Shown here one piece after another: positions 28,955-39,473 of a stretch of 64,000 bases of DNA. Where the stretch lies: positions 930,001 to 994,000 of the forward strand of contig NZ_JACHYC010000001.1 in the NCBI RefSeq assembly GCF_014192575.1, given 5' to 3'. The translations under genes were made by a program, and so were the position numbers. The notes under the pieces are model-generated. The model saw only the letters and a program-made list of their open reading frames with translations. It ran no database searches and had not been told where the DNA came from. Position 1 is the stretch's first letter. Every line of letters begins with the position of its first letter. This stretch comes from Variovorax sp. Sphag1AA (lineage in GTDB: Bacteria; Pseudomonadota; Gammaproteobacteria; Burkholderiales; Burkholderiaceae_C).

Positions 28955-30124
28955 TCAGGTCGCGTTGCTCGACGCCACGTGCTGTTGTGCAGCCTTGTTG
29001 ATCATGTGATTGGCTTCCACCCAGCGGCGAACGCGCTCGGCGTCACCGATGCGGCTCAGCTTTCCTGCCGAATCGAGGAACACCATGATCAGCTTGCGGC
29101 CTGCAATCTTGGCCTGCATCACCAGGCACTGGCCTGCTTCAGTGATGTAGCCGGTCTTCTGCACGCCGATGTCCCAATCAGGGTTCTTGACGAGCCGGTT
29201 GGTCGTGTTGAACTGAAGCACGCGATTGCCGACTTCGACTTGATACTCCGGCGACGTCGAAAGCTGACGCACGGTAGCGTCCGAATAGGCGGCGTTCACG
29301 AGCAGCGCGAGATCCTGTGCGCTCGACTGGTTACGGCTCGACAGGCCCGTTGGCTCGACGTATCGCGTGTCCTTCATGCCGAGCATCTTCGCCTTCGCGT
29401 TCATGACGCTCACAAAGGTCTCCAGACCTCCCGGATAGGTGCGGCCAAGCGCATGCGCTGCCCGGTTTTCGCTGGACATCAGCGCCAGATGAAGGAGCTC
29501 GCCGCGCGGCAGAGTCGTCCCGACGCTCAGGCGCGAACCGCTTCGCTTCTCGGTGTCGACGTCATCCTGAGTGATGGTGATCAGTTCGTCGGAAGGCAAC
29601 TGGGCTTCGCTGATGAGCAGGCCCGTCATCAGCTTGGTCAACGATGCGATGGGAAGGACGGCGTGGTCGTTCTTGCTCAGGAGGACTTCATGAGTGTCCT
29701 GATCGATGACCAGCGCGACACTGGACTTCAGATCCAGGGCATCCGGCGTCTGGTGCAGGCCGGCCAACTGGCCGAACGACAGACGCGCCGGTTCTGCAAC
29801 ACGCACAACCGATCGGCGTTGCACCGCCACGACAGTCCGACCGTTCTTCTGACGAACCGACGCAACTACATTCCGGCCGCCGCTGACGACTTTCTCGTCT
29901 TTGTCCGCGCCGGCCTTCCGCTTGGAAGACGCGGTCTCACGAGTCGGCACCGATGCGGTTTTGCGTTTGCTGTCGGCGGTGGCCGTCTTCTTGGTTGCCG
30001 GTCCCTTCTTTTCGGCTTGGGCGGCAGGCAACAAAAACGCCGTGGCGCACAGCGCGACGGCGAGCATGCGAAACGCGGGAAGGAACCGCTGGCTTGAAAC
30101 TCGATTGGAACGGGCTTCGGGCAT
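28955..30124 (-). CDS. pbpG: D-alanyl-D-alanine endopeptidase (PBP7/8 type)
   Basis: Periplasmic peptidoglycan-cross-link hydrolase of the S11 family. The protein has 389 residues: signal peptide about 1-35 (RMLAVALCATAFLLPAAQA), a Lys/Ala/Thr-rich low-complexity linker to about 110, then the penicillin-binding fold with SxxK (ASLTKLMTG), SxN (SSENRAA) and KTG (QKTGYITEAG). The spacing matches PbpG rather than DacA, and no C-terminal amphipathic anchor is present. ATG at 30124 follows GGAGAG seven bases upstream. Confidence 0.92.
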   Translation of the reverse strand: MPEARSNRVSSQRFLPAFRMLAVALCATAFLLPAAQAEKKGPATKKTATADSKRKTASVPTRETASSKRKAGADKDEKVVSGGRNVVASVRQKNGRTVVAVQRRSVVRVAEPARLSFGQLAGLHQTPDALDLKSSVALVIDQDTHEVLLSKNDHAVLPIASLTKLMTGLLISEAQLPSDELITITQDDVDTEKRSGSRLSVGTTLPRGELLHLALMSSENRAAHALGRTYPGGLETFVSVMNAKAKMLGMKDTRYVEPTGLSSRNQSSAQDLALLVNAAYSDATVRQLSTSPEYQVEVGNRVLQFNTTNRLVKNPDWDIGVQKTGYITEAGQCLVMQAKIAGRKLIMVFLDSAGKLSRIGDAERVRRWVEANHMINKAAQQHVASSNAT

Positions 30125-30156
30125 TAAAAACTCTCCAGCGGACGATAAGTTTCCGC

Positions 30157-30185
30157 AGTGTATCGAAATCAAAAAAGACACGCAA
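30157..30185 (-). promoter_or_regulatory. Probable sigma-70 promoter of pbpG
   Basis: On the minus strand TTGCGT, exactly 17 bases, then TACACT, in an AT-rich stretch 33-61 bases upstream of the pbpG ATG. Confidence 0.6.
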
Positions 30186-30238
30186 TATCAGTTACTTGCA
30201 TCCTTTTCTTCATTCGAAAACAAGGAGCACTTTAATAT

Positions 30239-31777
30239 TCAACCTTGTGCCGCCACTCTCTCAGCTTGGCTCTGTAACTTGTTGAGCGCACTCAAATAAG
30301 CCTTGGCCGACGCCACCACGATATCGGGGTCCGCCCCGACACCGTTCACGACCCGGCCCGCATTTTGCAGACGCACGGTCACTTCCCCCTGACTTTCAGT
30401 CGATCCGCTGATCGCATTGACCGAATACAGCACCATCTCGGCTCCACTCTTGACGTGCGCCTCGATCGCTTTCAGCGAAGCATCGACCGGACCATTGCCG
30501 TCCGACTCCCCGGTGACCTCCTTGCCGTTCACGGTGAACACGATGCGGGCCTGGGGCCGCTCACCTGTTTCACTATGTTGCGACAGGGAAACAAAACCAA
30601 ACTGTTCCCCAACGTGCGAGAGCTCCTCGTCGCTGACCAGCGCGAGGATGTCTTCGTCAAAAATTTCACTTTTGCGATCGGCGAGCTCCTTGAAGCGCGA
30701 AAACGCTGCGTTGACGTCCGCTTCGGACTCCATGGTCACGCCCAGTTCCTGGAGACGCTGCTTGAATGCGTTGCGTCCGCTGAGCTTGCCGAGCACGATC
30801 TTGTTGGCGGTCCAGCCGACGTCCTCGGCTCGCATGATCTCGTAGGTGTCACGCGCCTTGAGGACGCCGTCCTGGTGGATGCCCGAAGCGTGCGCGAAGG
30901 CGTTGGCCCCGACGACCGCCTTGTTCGGCTGCACGACGAAACCGGTCGTCTGGCTGACCATGCGGCTCGCAGCCACGATATGGCGGGTGTCGATACCCAG
31001 ATCCAGCCCGAAATAGTCCTTGCGGGTCTTCACCGCCATCACGATTTCTTCGAGCGAGCAGTTGCCGGCGCGCTCGCCGAGGCCGTTGATCGTGCATTCG
31101 ACCTGGCGGGCACCGCCGATCTTCACACCGGCGAGCGAGTTGGCGACCGCCATGCCCAGGTCGTTGTGGCAGTGGACGGACCAGATCGCCTTGTCGCTGT
31201 TCGGAATGCGCTCACGCAGCGTCTTGATGAAATTGCCGTAGAGCTCCGGGATCGCATAGCCAACGGTGTCGGGAACATTGATCGTCGTGGCGCCCTCATT
31301 GATGACCGCCTCCAGCACCCGGCAGAGGAAGTCCGGGTCGCTTCGATAACCGTCCTCGGGGCTGAACTCAACATCGGCAACCAGATTGCGCGCAAAGCGC
31401 ACCGAAAGCTTCGCCTGCTCGAACACCTCGTCGGGTGTCATTCGGAGCTTCTTCTCCATATGCAGCGGTGACGTTGCGATGAAGGTGTGAATCCGGCCGT
31501 GCACCGCTCCCTTGAGCGCTTCCGCAGCTCGCGAGATGTCGCGGTCATTGGCGCGCGACAGGCCGCATACGGTCGACTCCTTGATCGCGCTGGCGATGGC
31601 GGCCACCGCATCGAAGTCGCCGTTCGAGCTGGCGGGAAACCCGGCCTCGATCACGTCGACCCGGAGGCGCTCGAGCTGGCGCGCGATGCGCAGCTTCTCG
31701 TCCTTGGTCATGGAAGCGCCGGGCGACTGCTCGCCGTCGCGCAAGGTGGTGTCGAAAATGATCAGTTTGTCGGCCAT
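30239..31777 (-). CDS. leuA: 2-Isopropylmalate synthase, LeuA type 1
   Basis: Condenses acetyl-CoA with 2-ketoisovalerate, the first committed step of leucine synthesis. The protein has 512 residues: TIM barrel with [18 protein letters not shown] at the start, [12 protein letters not shown], metal ligands in [24 protein letters not shown], then the C-terminal allosteric domain (from about 390). ATG at 31777 follows GGAGATCC. It is the enterobacterial/bacterial long form of homocitrate-like type. It lies directly downstream of a second, different IPMS gene on the same strand. Confidence 0.94.
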   Translation of the reverse strand: MADKLIIFDTTLRDGEQSPGASMTKDEKLRIARQLERLRVDVIEAGFPASSNGDFDAVAAIASAIKESTVCGLSRANDRDISRAAEALKGAVHGRIHTFIATSPLHMEKKLRMTPDEVFEQAKLSVRFARNLVADVEFSPEDGYRSDPDFLCRVLEAVINEGATTINVPDTVGYAIPELYGNFIKTLRERIPNSDKAIWSVHCHNDLGMAVANSLAGVKIGGARQVECTINGLGERAGNCSLEEIVMAVKTRKDYFGLDLGIDTRHIVAASRMVSQTTGFVVQPNKAVVGANAFAHASGIHQDGVLKARDTYEIMRAEDVGWTANKIVLGKLSGRNAFKQRLQELGVTMESEADVNAAFSRFKELADRKSEIFDEDILALVSDEELSHVGEQFGFVSLSQHSETGERPQARIVFTVNGKEVTGESDGNGPVDASLKAIEAHVKSGAEMVLYSVNAISGSTESQGEVTVRLQNAGRVVNGVGADPDIVVASAKAYLSALNKLQSQAERVAAQG

Positions 31778-31803
31778 CGTGGATCTCCTTTGTTCCATGT
31801 CAT

Positions 31804-31830
31804 GGCCCGGCAGTGCGTGCACTGCCGGGC
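31804..31830. terminator. Palindromic hairpin between the two IPMS genes
   Basis: Perfect 12-base arms (GCCCGGCAGTGC and its complement) around two bases, lying between the stop of the upstream IPMS gene and the ribosome site of leuA. No T-run follows, so it may be a processing or attenuation structure that lowers readthrough rather than a full terminator. Confidence 0.5.
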
Positions 31831-31859
31831 GAAGGCCGCGCCGCGGCCCTTCCGCCGGT

Positions 31860-33563
31860 TCAGGCGGTTTCAGCTACGGATTGTGCGCTGGCTGCGGGCT
31901 GCGTCCGAGCCCTCGTCAATCCCGAAACGATTGCCTTCAACGAGGCCGAGATGATGTTTGCATCCATCCCGACGCCGAAGAGGGTCTTCGACTCGTCGAC
32001 GCGCAGCTCGAGGTAGGCGACCGCCTGGGCGTCGGCGCCGGAGCCGATCGCGTGCTGGTGGTAGTCGATGACGCGGATCGAGTGCCCGGTGGCTTCCGCC
32101 AGCGCATGAATGAACGCGTCGATCGGTCCGTTGCCACGGCCTTCGACTCGAAGCACTTTGCCTTCCCAAGGCAAGTCTGCCCGCAGGATCACGGAGGCGT
32201 CGGCTCCCTCGCCCTGCTCTTCGAGCACGCGGTGCTGCGGGCCGGCTGCATCGCGAATACGGTATTCACCTTCGAAGAGGGCCCAGAGATCGGCAGCCGT
32301 GAGCTCCTTGCCAGCCACGTCCATCACTCGCTGGACGATCTGGCTGAACTCCATCTGCAGGCGCCGGGGCAGTTCGAGGCCATATTCGCTCTCGAGGAGG
32401 TACGAGATGCCGCCCTTACCCGACTGGCTGTTGACGCGAATCACCGCCTCGTAGCTCCGACCGACATCCTTTGGGTCGATCGGCAGATAGGGCATGTCCC
32501 AGATGTCGCCATCCTTGCGCGCGCCGAATGCCTTCTTGATCGCATCCTGGTGTGAGCCCGAGAAGGAGGTGTAGACCAGATCGCCCACGTAGGGATGACG
32601 CGGATGCACCGGCAACTGATTGCAGTGCTCCACGGTGGCACGGATCTCATCGATGTTCGAGAAATCAAGCTCCGGGGACACGCCCTGCGTGTAGAGGTTG
32701 AGCGCGACGTTCACGAGGTCGAGATTGCCCGTGCGCTCGCCATTGCCGAACAAGCAGCCTTCGATCCGATCGGCGCCGGCCATGAGGGCGAATTCGCCTG
32801 CAGCGGTGCCGGTGCCGCGATCGTTGTGCGGATGGACCGACAGGACGATCGCCTCGCGGCGCGCGAGATTGCGATGCATCCACTCGATCATGTCCGCGAA
32901 GATGTTCGGGGTCGAATGCTCGACAGTCGACGGCAGATTGACGATGCACTTCCTCTGCGGCGTCGGTGCCCACACTTCCGTGACTGCGTCGACCACGCGC
33001 TTGGAGAACGCGAGGTCCGTGCCCGAGAACATTTCAGGCGAGTACTGGAAGGTCCATTGCGTATTCGGCTGCTTTGCAGCGAATTCATTGAACATCCGCG
33101 CATGCGTCGTCGCCAGTTCGACGATCTCGTCCTCGTCCATTCCGAGCACCACGCGGCGCATGATCGGCGCCACGGCGTTGTACAGATGGACAATCGCGCG
33201 CGGCGCGCCCTGCAAGGCTTCGAAGGTGCGCTCGATCAGATGGTCGCGAGCCTGTGTGAGCACCTGGATCGTCACATCGTCCGGAATGCGATCTTCCTCG
33301 ATGAGTTTGCGCACGAAATCGAACTCGATCTGCGAAGCAGAGGGAAAGCCAACCTCGATTTCCTTGAAGCCGATCTCAACCAGCATCTCGAACATCCGCA
33401 TCTTGCGGGCGATGTCCATGGGCTCCACCAACGCCTGATTGCCGTCTCGCAGATCGGTCGACAGCCAGATCGGGGCCTTGGTCAGCACGGCATCGGGCCA
33501 GGTGCGATCTTTGAGGCCGACCGGCGCGAAGGCACGGTACTTGAGGTTGGGTTGCTTCAACAT
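31860..33563 (-). CDS. leuA: 2-Isopropylmalate synthase, LeuA type 2
   Basis: A second IPMS of 567 residues, belonging to the longer subfamily found in actinobacteria, yeast and some proteobacteria. It starts [16 protein letters not shown], then the barrel motif [15 protein letters not shown], metal ligands in [30 protein letters not shown], and a C-terminal regulatory domain (from about 430) that would be the leucine feedback site. It is encoded after a short leucine-rich leader peptide and terminator. It is not a recent duplicate of the neighbouring leuA; the two share only the distant family fold. Confidence 0.94.
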   Translation of the reverse strand: MLKQPNLKYRAFAPVGLKDRTWPDAVLTKAPIWLSTDLRDGNQALVEPMDIARKMRMFEMLVEIGFKEIEVGFPSASQIEFDFVRKLIEEDRIPDDVTIQVLTQARDHLIERTFEALQGAPRAIVHLYNAVAPIMRRVVLGMDEDEIVELATTHARMFNEFAAKQPNTQWTFQYSPEMFSGTDLAFSKRVVDAVTEVWAPTPQRKCIVNLPSTVEHSTPNIFADMIEWMHRNLARREAIVLSVHPHNDRGTGTAAGEFALMAGADRIEGCLFGNGERTGNLDLVNVALNLYTQGVSPELDFSNIDEIRATVEHCNQLPVHPRHPYVGDLVYTSFSGSHQDAIKKAFGARKDGDIWDMPYLPIDPKDVGRSYEAVIRVNSQSGKGGISYLLESEYGLELPRRLQMEFSQIVQRVMDVAGKELTAADLWALFEGEYRIRDAAGPQHRVLEEQGEGADASVILRADLPWEGKVLRVEGRGNGPIDAFIHALAEATGHSIRVIDYHQHAIGSGADAQAVAYLELRVDESKTLFGVGMDANIISASLKAIVSGLTRARTQPAASAQSVAETA

Positions 33564-33601
33564 CTGATATTTCTCGCTGTGGTTGGATCAACCAGCAACC
33601 C

Positions 33602-33642
33602 CAAAAACAAACGGCCCGTTGCTGGTGCGAACGGGCCGTTGT
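33602..33642 (-). terminator. Leucine-operon attenuator terminator
   Basis: On the minus strand ACGGCCCGTT (from 33640) pairs with AACGGGCCGT (to 33611), followed by TTGTTTTTGG: a textbook Rho-independent terminator upstream of an IPMS gene. The bases GCCCGT in its left arm are complementary to ACGGGC at 33672-33677 within the leader coding region, giving an alternative antiterminator pairing. Confidence 0.85.
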
Positions 33643-33660
33643 GAGGAATTTGCGTGCGCG

Positions 33661-33714
33661 CTAACTACTCCGCCCGTAGGGGATCAGTAGTAGGGCCAGC
33701 GAAATCTTGTGCAT
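33661..33714 (-). CDS. leuL: Leucine leader peptide (attenuation)
   Basis: Short open frame of 17 residues, MHKISLALLLIPYGRSS, 97 bases before the type 2 IPMS start. It contains four leucines in five positions, followed by isoleucine. Two leucine codons are CTA, which is rare in a GC-rich genome, as expected for a leader that senses charged leucyl-tRNA. The segment holding CTACTA can pair with AGTAGT at the stop codon, the usual 1:2 hairpin. There is no good Shine-Dalgarno sequence. Confidence 0.75.
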   Translation of the reverse strand: MHKISLALLLIPYGRSS

Positions 33715-33742
33715 AGGAGGCTGGAATGTAGCACAGCCGCGA

Positions 33743-34567
33743 TTACTTGTGCAGCCCGCGTTCATCGGGCTCATCGGTCGAGATGCTGATGACGCTCACT
33801 TGCTGGCCTTTCGCCTTGCGCCAGCCGTACACGACATACCCGCTCAGTCCATAGGCCACGAACATGCCGAACAGAACCGTCGGCGGATGGATGTTCACGA
33901 TGGCAATGCCCAACGCGATCAGAACGATCACGGCGAAGGGCACGCTCTTCTTCATCTGCACATCCTTGAAGCTGTAGAAAGGTGCGTTGGTCACCATCGA
34001 AAGCCCCGCGTAGAGTGTGAAGCCGAAAGTGACCCAGGTGATCTGCTGCCAGGACAAATAGAGCACTTCACCACCGCGCTTGCCCCATTCGGTCACCAGC
34101 CAGATGAACCCGGCAACCAGTGCTGCAGCAGCAGGCGAAGGCAAACCCTGGAACCAGCGCTTGTCGACAACACCCGTGTTGACGTTGAACCGGGCGAGTC
34201 GCAATGCGGCGCAAGCGCAGTAGACGAAGGCGGCGATCCATCCCCAGCGACCCAACCCCTTCAACGACCACTCGTAGGCGATCAATGCCGGCGCTGCGCC
34301 GAACGACACCATGTCCGACAGGGAATCCATCTGCTCGCCGAAAGCACTCTGCGTGTTGGTGAGTCGGGCGACCCGGCCATCGAGGCTGTCGAGAATCATC
34401 GCTGCGAAGACACCCAGCGCGGCCAGATCGAATCGCGCATTCATCGCCATCACGATGGCGTAGAACCCCCCGAACAAGGCCGCAAGCGTGAACAGGTTCG
34501 GCAGGATGTAGATACCCTTCCGGCGCTTCTTGGGCGCCAGCTCGTCGGGCATCGTGTCGTCATGCAT
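33743..34567 (-). CDS. pssA: CDP-diacylglycerol--serine O-phosphatidyltransferase
   Basis: Integral membrane enzyme making phosphatidylserine, the precursor of phosphatidylethanolamine. The protein has 274 residues with about seven hydrophobic helices. The CDP-alcohol phosphotransferase signature DG-x2-AR-x8-G-x3-D-x3-D is exact: DGRVAR then G and two aspartates (EQMDSLSDM). It lies between ilvC and leuA on the same strand, a conserved but functionally odd Burkholderiales order. The terminator of ilvC separates it from the ilv genes. Confidence 0.93.
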   Translation of the reverse strand: MHDDTMPDELAPKKRRKGIYILPNLFTLAALFGGFYAIVMAMNARFDLAALGVFAAMILDSLDGRVARLTNTQSAFGEQMDSLSDMVSFGAAPALIAYEWSLKGLGRWGWIAAFVYCACAALRLARFNVNTGVVDKRWFQGLPSPAAAALVAGFIWLVTEWGKRGGEVLYLSWQQITWVTFGFTLYAGLSMVTNAPFYSFKDVQMKKSVPFAVIVLIALGIAIVNIHPPTVLFGMFVAYGLSGYVVYGWRKAKGQQVSVISISTDEPDERGLHK

Positions 34568-34677
34568 GCAGCCGGCCTCCAGCGCACGCCGCCGCGGCGC
34601 AAATGACTGTCGGATTCAGGACTAGTGAGGGGGTCGATCGCATCGGTCGCAGTGTAGTTCAGGCGCCATGGCGCCCA

Positions 34678-34706
34678 GAAAGAAAAGGGCCACCGAATGG
34701 TGGCCC
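34678..34706 (-). terminator. Terminator of ilvC
   Basis: On the minus strand GGGCCACC, loop ATTC, GGTGGCCC, then TTTTCTTTC: a strong intrinsic terminator 24 bases after the ilvC stop. Confidence 0.9.
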
Positions 34707-34729
34707 TGAACATGCCGGAAAGATCCCGA

Positions 34730-36282
<1,553 letters not shown>

Positions 36283-36376
36283 GGCGATGGGACTCCTCTT
36301 TTCGCCGCCCTCCCCCGCGCACGGTAATGCGCGGGCTTGGCGGGCAATAGATTCGTCTGAAGTTTGAGTGAAACAA

Positions 36377-36397
36377 CCCGGTCCTCCGACCGGGGAC
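36377..36397 (-). terminator. Hairpin between ilvI and ilvH
   Basis: CCCGGTC loop GACCGGG just after the ilvI stop. On the minus strand it is followed by TTGTTTCAC, a weak T-run. It could lower ilvH transcription relative to ilvI or protect the ilvI mRNA end. Confidence 0.45.
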
Positions 36398-36408
36398 TGG
36401 GATCGGAT

Positions 36409-38184
36409 TTAGAGGTCTTCGGAGCCGAGCAACATTTCGGTGATGCCCTTGCCGGCCTGCACCATCGGGAACACGTTCTCGGTGGGATCGGTCCGGAAGT
36501 CCATGAACACCGTGCGGTCCTTGAGCTTGCGCGCTTCACGCAGCGCCGGCTCCACATCCTGCGGACGTTCGATCAGCATGCCGACGTGGCCGTAGGCCTC
36601 GGCGAGCTTCACGAAGTTGGGCAGCGCGTCCATGTAGCTGTGGCTGTAGCGGCCCGAGTACTCGATCTCCTGCCATTGCCGCACCATGCCCAGGTACCGG
36701 TTGTTGAGCGAGACGATCTTGATCGGCGTGTTGTATTGCAGGCAGGTGGACAGTTCCTGGATGCACATCTGGACCGAACCTTCGCCGGTCACGCAGAACA
36801 CTTCCGAGTCCGGCTTGGCGAGCTTGATGCCCATGGCGTAAGGAATGCCGACGCCCATCGTGCCGAGGCCACCCGAGTTGATCCAGCGACGCGGTTCTTC
36901 GAAGCGGTAGTACTGCGCCGCCCACATCTGATGCTGGCCGACGTCCGACGTGATGTACGTGTCGGCGTCCTTAGTCATGTTCCAGAGGGTCTCGATCACG
37001 TGCTGCGGCTTGATCACATCCTTGTTGCCGCGGTCGTACTTGAGGCAGTCCTTGCTGCGCCAGCTTTCGATGGTGTCCCACCAAGTCGCGAGCGCGCCTG
37101 AGTCAGGTCGCGTGGTGCTTTCCCGGATCATCGAGATCAACTCGGTGAGCACGTCCTTCACGTCGCCAACGATCGGAATGTCGACCTTCACGCGCTTGGA
37201 GATGCTCGACGGATCAATATCGATGTGGATGATCTTGCGTTCGTTCTGTGCGAAGTGCTTGGGGTTGCCGATCACACGGTCGTCGAAGCGCGCACCAACG
37301 GCCAGCAGCACGTCACAGTTCTGCATGGCGTTGTTGGCTTCGATGGTCCCGTGCATGCCCAGCATGCCGAGGAACTTGCGATCCGACGCCGGATAGGCGC
37401 CCAGGCCCATGAGCGTGTTCGTGACCGGGTAGCCGAGCATGTCGACCAACGTGCGCAATTCGTTCGTCGCATTACCGAGCAGCACGCCGCCACCGGTATA
37501 GATGTAGGGTCGCTTGGCGGTCAGCAGCAGTTGGAGCGCCTTACGGATCTGCCCGCCGTGGCCCTTGCGAACCGGGTTGTACGAGCGCATCTCGATCTTC
37601 TCGGGATAGCCGCTGTACGTGACCTTCTTGAAGGAGACGTCCTTCGGCACGTCCACCACCACCGGACCGGGACGGCCGCTGCGCGCGATGTGGAAGGCCT
37701 TCTTCATCGTCACGGCCAGATCCTTCGGATCCTTGACGAGGAAGTTGTGCTTGACGATGGGGCGGGTGATGCCGACCGTGTCGCATTCCTGGAAGGCATC
37801 GAGACCGATCGCCGCCGTGGGCACCTGACCGGAGATGATGACCATCGGGATGCTGTCCATGTACGCGGTCGCGATGCCGGTCACGGCATTCGTGAGGCCC
37901 GGTCCGGACGTTACAAGCGCCACACCCACGTCGCCGGTAGCGCGCGCATAGCCATCGGCCGCATGCACGGCAGCCTGCTCATGGCGAACCAGCACGTGCT
38001 GGATGGTGTCCTGCTTGTAGAAAGCGTCGTAGATGTAGAGAACTGCACCGCCCGGATAGCCCCAGACGTACTTGACGCCTTCAGCCTGAAGTGCCTTGAT
38101 CAGCACCTCTGCGCCCATGAGTTCTTGCGTTTGACTGCCGGTGACGGCTGCTGCGGAAGCAAGTTCCGCCTTTGACATTTCCAT
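36409..38184 (-). CDS. ilvI: Acetolactate synthase large (catalytic) subunit
   Basis: Thiamin-diphosphate and FAD enzyme forming acetolactate or acetohydroxybutyrate. The protein has 591 residues. Catalytic glutamate segment VLVRHEQAAVHAADGYARAT, FAD and middle domain, GLGTMGVGIPYAMGIKLAKP, then the ThDP motif GEGSVQMCIQEL-to-NNRYLGM. ATG at 38184 follows AAAGG six bases upstream and is preferred over an in-frame TTG at 38190. It is the first gene of ilvI-ilvH-ilvC. The ilvB-type name would be equally valid. Confidence 0.95.
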   Translation of the reverse strand: MEMSKAELASAAAVTGSQTQELMGAEVLIKALQAEGVKYVWGYPGGAVLYIYDAFYKQDTIQHVLVRHEQAAVHAADGYARATGDVGVALVTSGPGLTNAVTGIATAYMDSIPMVIISGQVPTAAIGLDAFQECDTVGITRPIVKHNFLVKDPKDLAVTMKKAFHIARSGRPGPVVVDVPKDVSFKKVTYSGYPEKIEMRSYNPVRKGHGGQIRKALQLLLTAKRPYIYTGGGVLLGNATNELRTLVDMLGYPVTNTLMGLGAYPASDRKFLGMLGMHGTIEANNAMQNCDVLLAVGARFDDRVIGNPKHFAQNERKIIHIDIDPSSISKRVKVDIPIVGDVKDVLTELISMIRESTTRPDSGALATWWDTIESWRSKDCLKYDRGNKDVIKPQHVIETLWNMTKDADTYITSDVGQHQMWAAQYYRFEEPRRWINSGGLGTMGVGIPYAMGIKLAKPDSEVFCVTGEGSVQMCIQELSTCLQYNTPIKIVSLNNRYLGMVRQWQEIEYSGRYSHSYMDALPNFVKLAEAYGHVGMLIERPQDVEPALREARKLKDRTVFMDFRTDPTENVFPMVQAGKGITEMLLGSEDL

Positions 38185-38465
38185 GATCAACCTTTGCGAT
38201 TTTCGGGAACGAAAAACCTTGGGTGCCCCTTCACCAGCTCTTTTGAAGCCGCGTCGGGACTTGAGGCCACAACCATGGGCGGACTTGTCGTACCACCGGA
38301 TCGTGACCCGTTTGCCTTTTGACTTGCAGCGCGGATTATGACACCGGAAGTCGCCCGGACGGCCGAGGCACGGTCAATAAAGGCTCGGAGGCATAATCCG
38401 CGGCGAAAAAGACATCGTCCCCCGAGATATTTCGTACGCGGCGCATCCCCCGGCGCCGGATTCGC
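38185..38465. promoter_or_regulatory. Divergent region between ilvI and the ECF sigma gene
   Basis: About 280 bases. It should hold promoters for both directions. A 29-codon open frame (38188-38277, minus strand) stops next to the ilvI ribosome site but is not rich in Val, Leu or Ile codons, so it does not look like an attenuator leader. No clear terminator hairpin was found. Confidence 0.35.
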
Positions 38466-39032
38466 TTGGCCACTGAAAAAGAACTATCCGACTTCCTGAA
38501 GAGCGTCGAACGACGGGCCTTCAAGCGGTCCGTCTACCACGTCCGGGACGAAGAGGCGGCACTGGACATCGTCCAGGACAGCATGATGAAGCTGGCCGAG
38601 CACTACGGCGACAAGCCGGCGAACGAGCTGCCGCTGCTGTTCCAGCGCATCCTGTCGAACTGCACTCTCGACTGGTTCCGACGGCAAAAGACCCGCAAGG
38701 CGCTTTTCTCCAACCTGAGCGACTTCGAGAATCTCGACGACGACGGTGATTTCGACCTCCTCGAGCACATCCAGCTTTCGGCGGATTCCCAGGAGTCCGA
38801 GAGCGCCGAGGACTCAACGAGGCGGGCGCAGATTTTTCGCGAAATCGAGGAACAAATCGCAGCGCTGCCGGGTCGTCAACGCGAGGCCTTTCTGATGCGT
38901 TACTGGGAGGAAATGGATGTCGCAGAGACGGCGGCCGCCATGGGATGCTCCGAAGGGAGCGTCAAGACCCACTGCTCGCGCGCCGTCCACGCCTTGAGCA
39001 AGGCGCTCAAAGCCAAGGGAATTTCGCTATGA
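38466..39032 (+). CDS. ECF-type RNA polymerase sigma factor (TTG start)
   Basis: Sigma-70 family protein of 188 residues. Region 2 is RSVYHVRDEEAALDIVQDSM then QRILSNCTLDWFRRQKTRKA; region 4 is LPGRQREAFLMRYWEEMDVAETAAAMGCSE with the helix-turn-helix GSVKTHCSRAVHALSKAL. Homology begins at the TTG (38466), and the next Met is far inside region 2, so TTG is the start. Its stop overlaps the next gene (ATGA at 39029-39032). The partner gene product has one membrane helix, suggesting an anti-sigma role. No sigma-dependent promoter motif could be identified by eye. Confidence 0.9.
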   Translation: MATEKELSDFLKSVERRAFKRSVYHVRDEEAALDIVQDSMMKLAEHYGDKPANELPLLFQRILSNCTLDWFRRQKTRKALFSNLSDFENLDDDGDFDLLEHIQLSADSQESESAEDSTRRAQIFREIEEQIAALPGRQREAFLMRYWEEMDVAETAAAMGCSEGSVKTHCSRAVHALSKALKAKGISL

Positions 39033-39457
39033 ACACTACGCAATCTGCCTCTTCCGCCGCACTCGAGGAGCGGTTCGGCCGCCAGGTGGCCGCGCGCCTG
39101 ACTGCCGGCAATGTCGAGCTATCGCACGAAGTCAGCGAGCGCTTGCGAGCGGCCAGGGTGCAGGCAGTCGCCCGCCGCAAGGTCGCCCAGCAGCTTCGGC
39201 CGGCACCCGTGGTGCTGTCGCGTGGCGGTACGGCGACGCTCGGCGGAAGCTGGTGGACGCGAGTCGGCTCGGTGATCCCGCTCGTTGCGCTGGTTGCAGG
39301 CCTGGTTGCGATCAGCGTCATGCAGGAAGACAACCGCACCAACGAGATCGCCGCGATCGATTCCGCCCTGCTCACCGACGACCTCCCTCCCGCGGCCTAT
39401 ACCGATCCGGGATTCGCGCAGTTCCTGAAGACGTCGGACGACTCGTCTGACCGCTGA
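39029..39457 (+). CDS. DUF3619-like membrane protein, candidate anti-sigma factor
   Basis: A 142-residue protein of the DUF3619 type. A soluble cytoplasmic N-terminal part (about 1-75) is followed by one transmembrane helix (VGSVIPLVALVAGLVAISVM, about 77-96) and a short periplasmic tail rich in Asp and Pro. It starts four bases inside the sigma gene, so the two are made together. It has no zinc-type HxxxCxxC anti-sigma motif. Position and topology suggest an anti-sigma factor, but this is inference. Confidence 0.75.
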   Translation: MNTTQSASSAALEERFGRQVAARLTAGNVELSHEVSERLRAARVQAVARRKVAQQLRPAPVVLSRGGTATLGGSWWTRVGSVIPLVALVAGLVAISVMQEDNRTNEIAAIDSALLTDDLPPAAYTDPGFAQFLKTSDDSSDR

Positions 39458-39473
39458 ACCGCCCGGCAACCGA

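Noticed and set aside
38188..38277. Short open frame before ilvI as an attenuator leader
   Set aside because: It is not enriched in Val, Leu or Ile codons and no terminator/antiterminator pair was found, unlike the true leader at 33661-33714.
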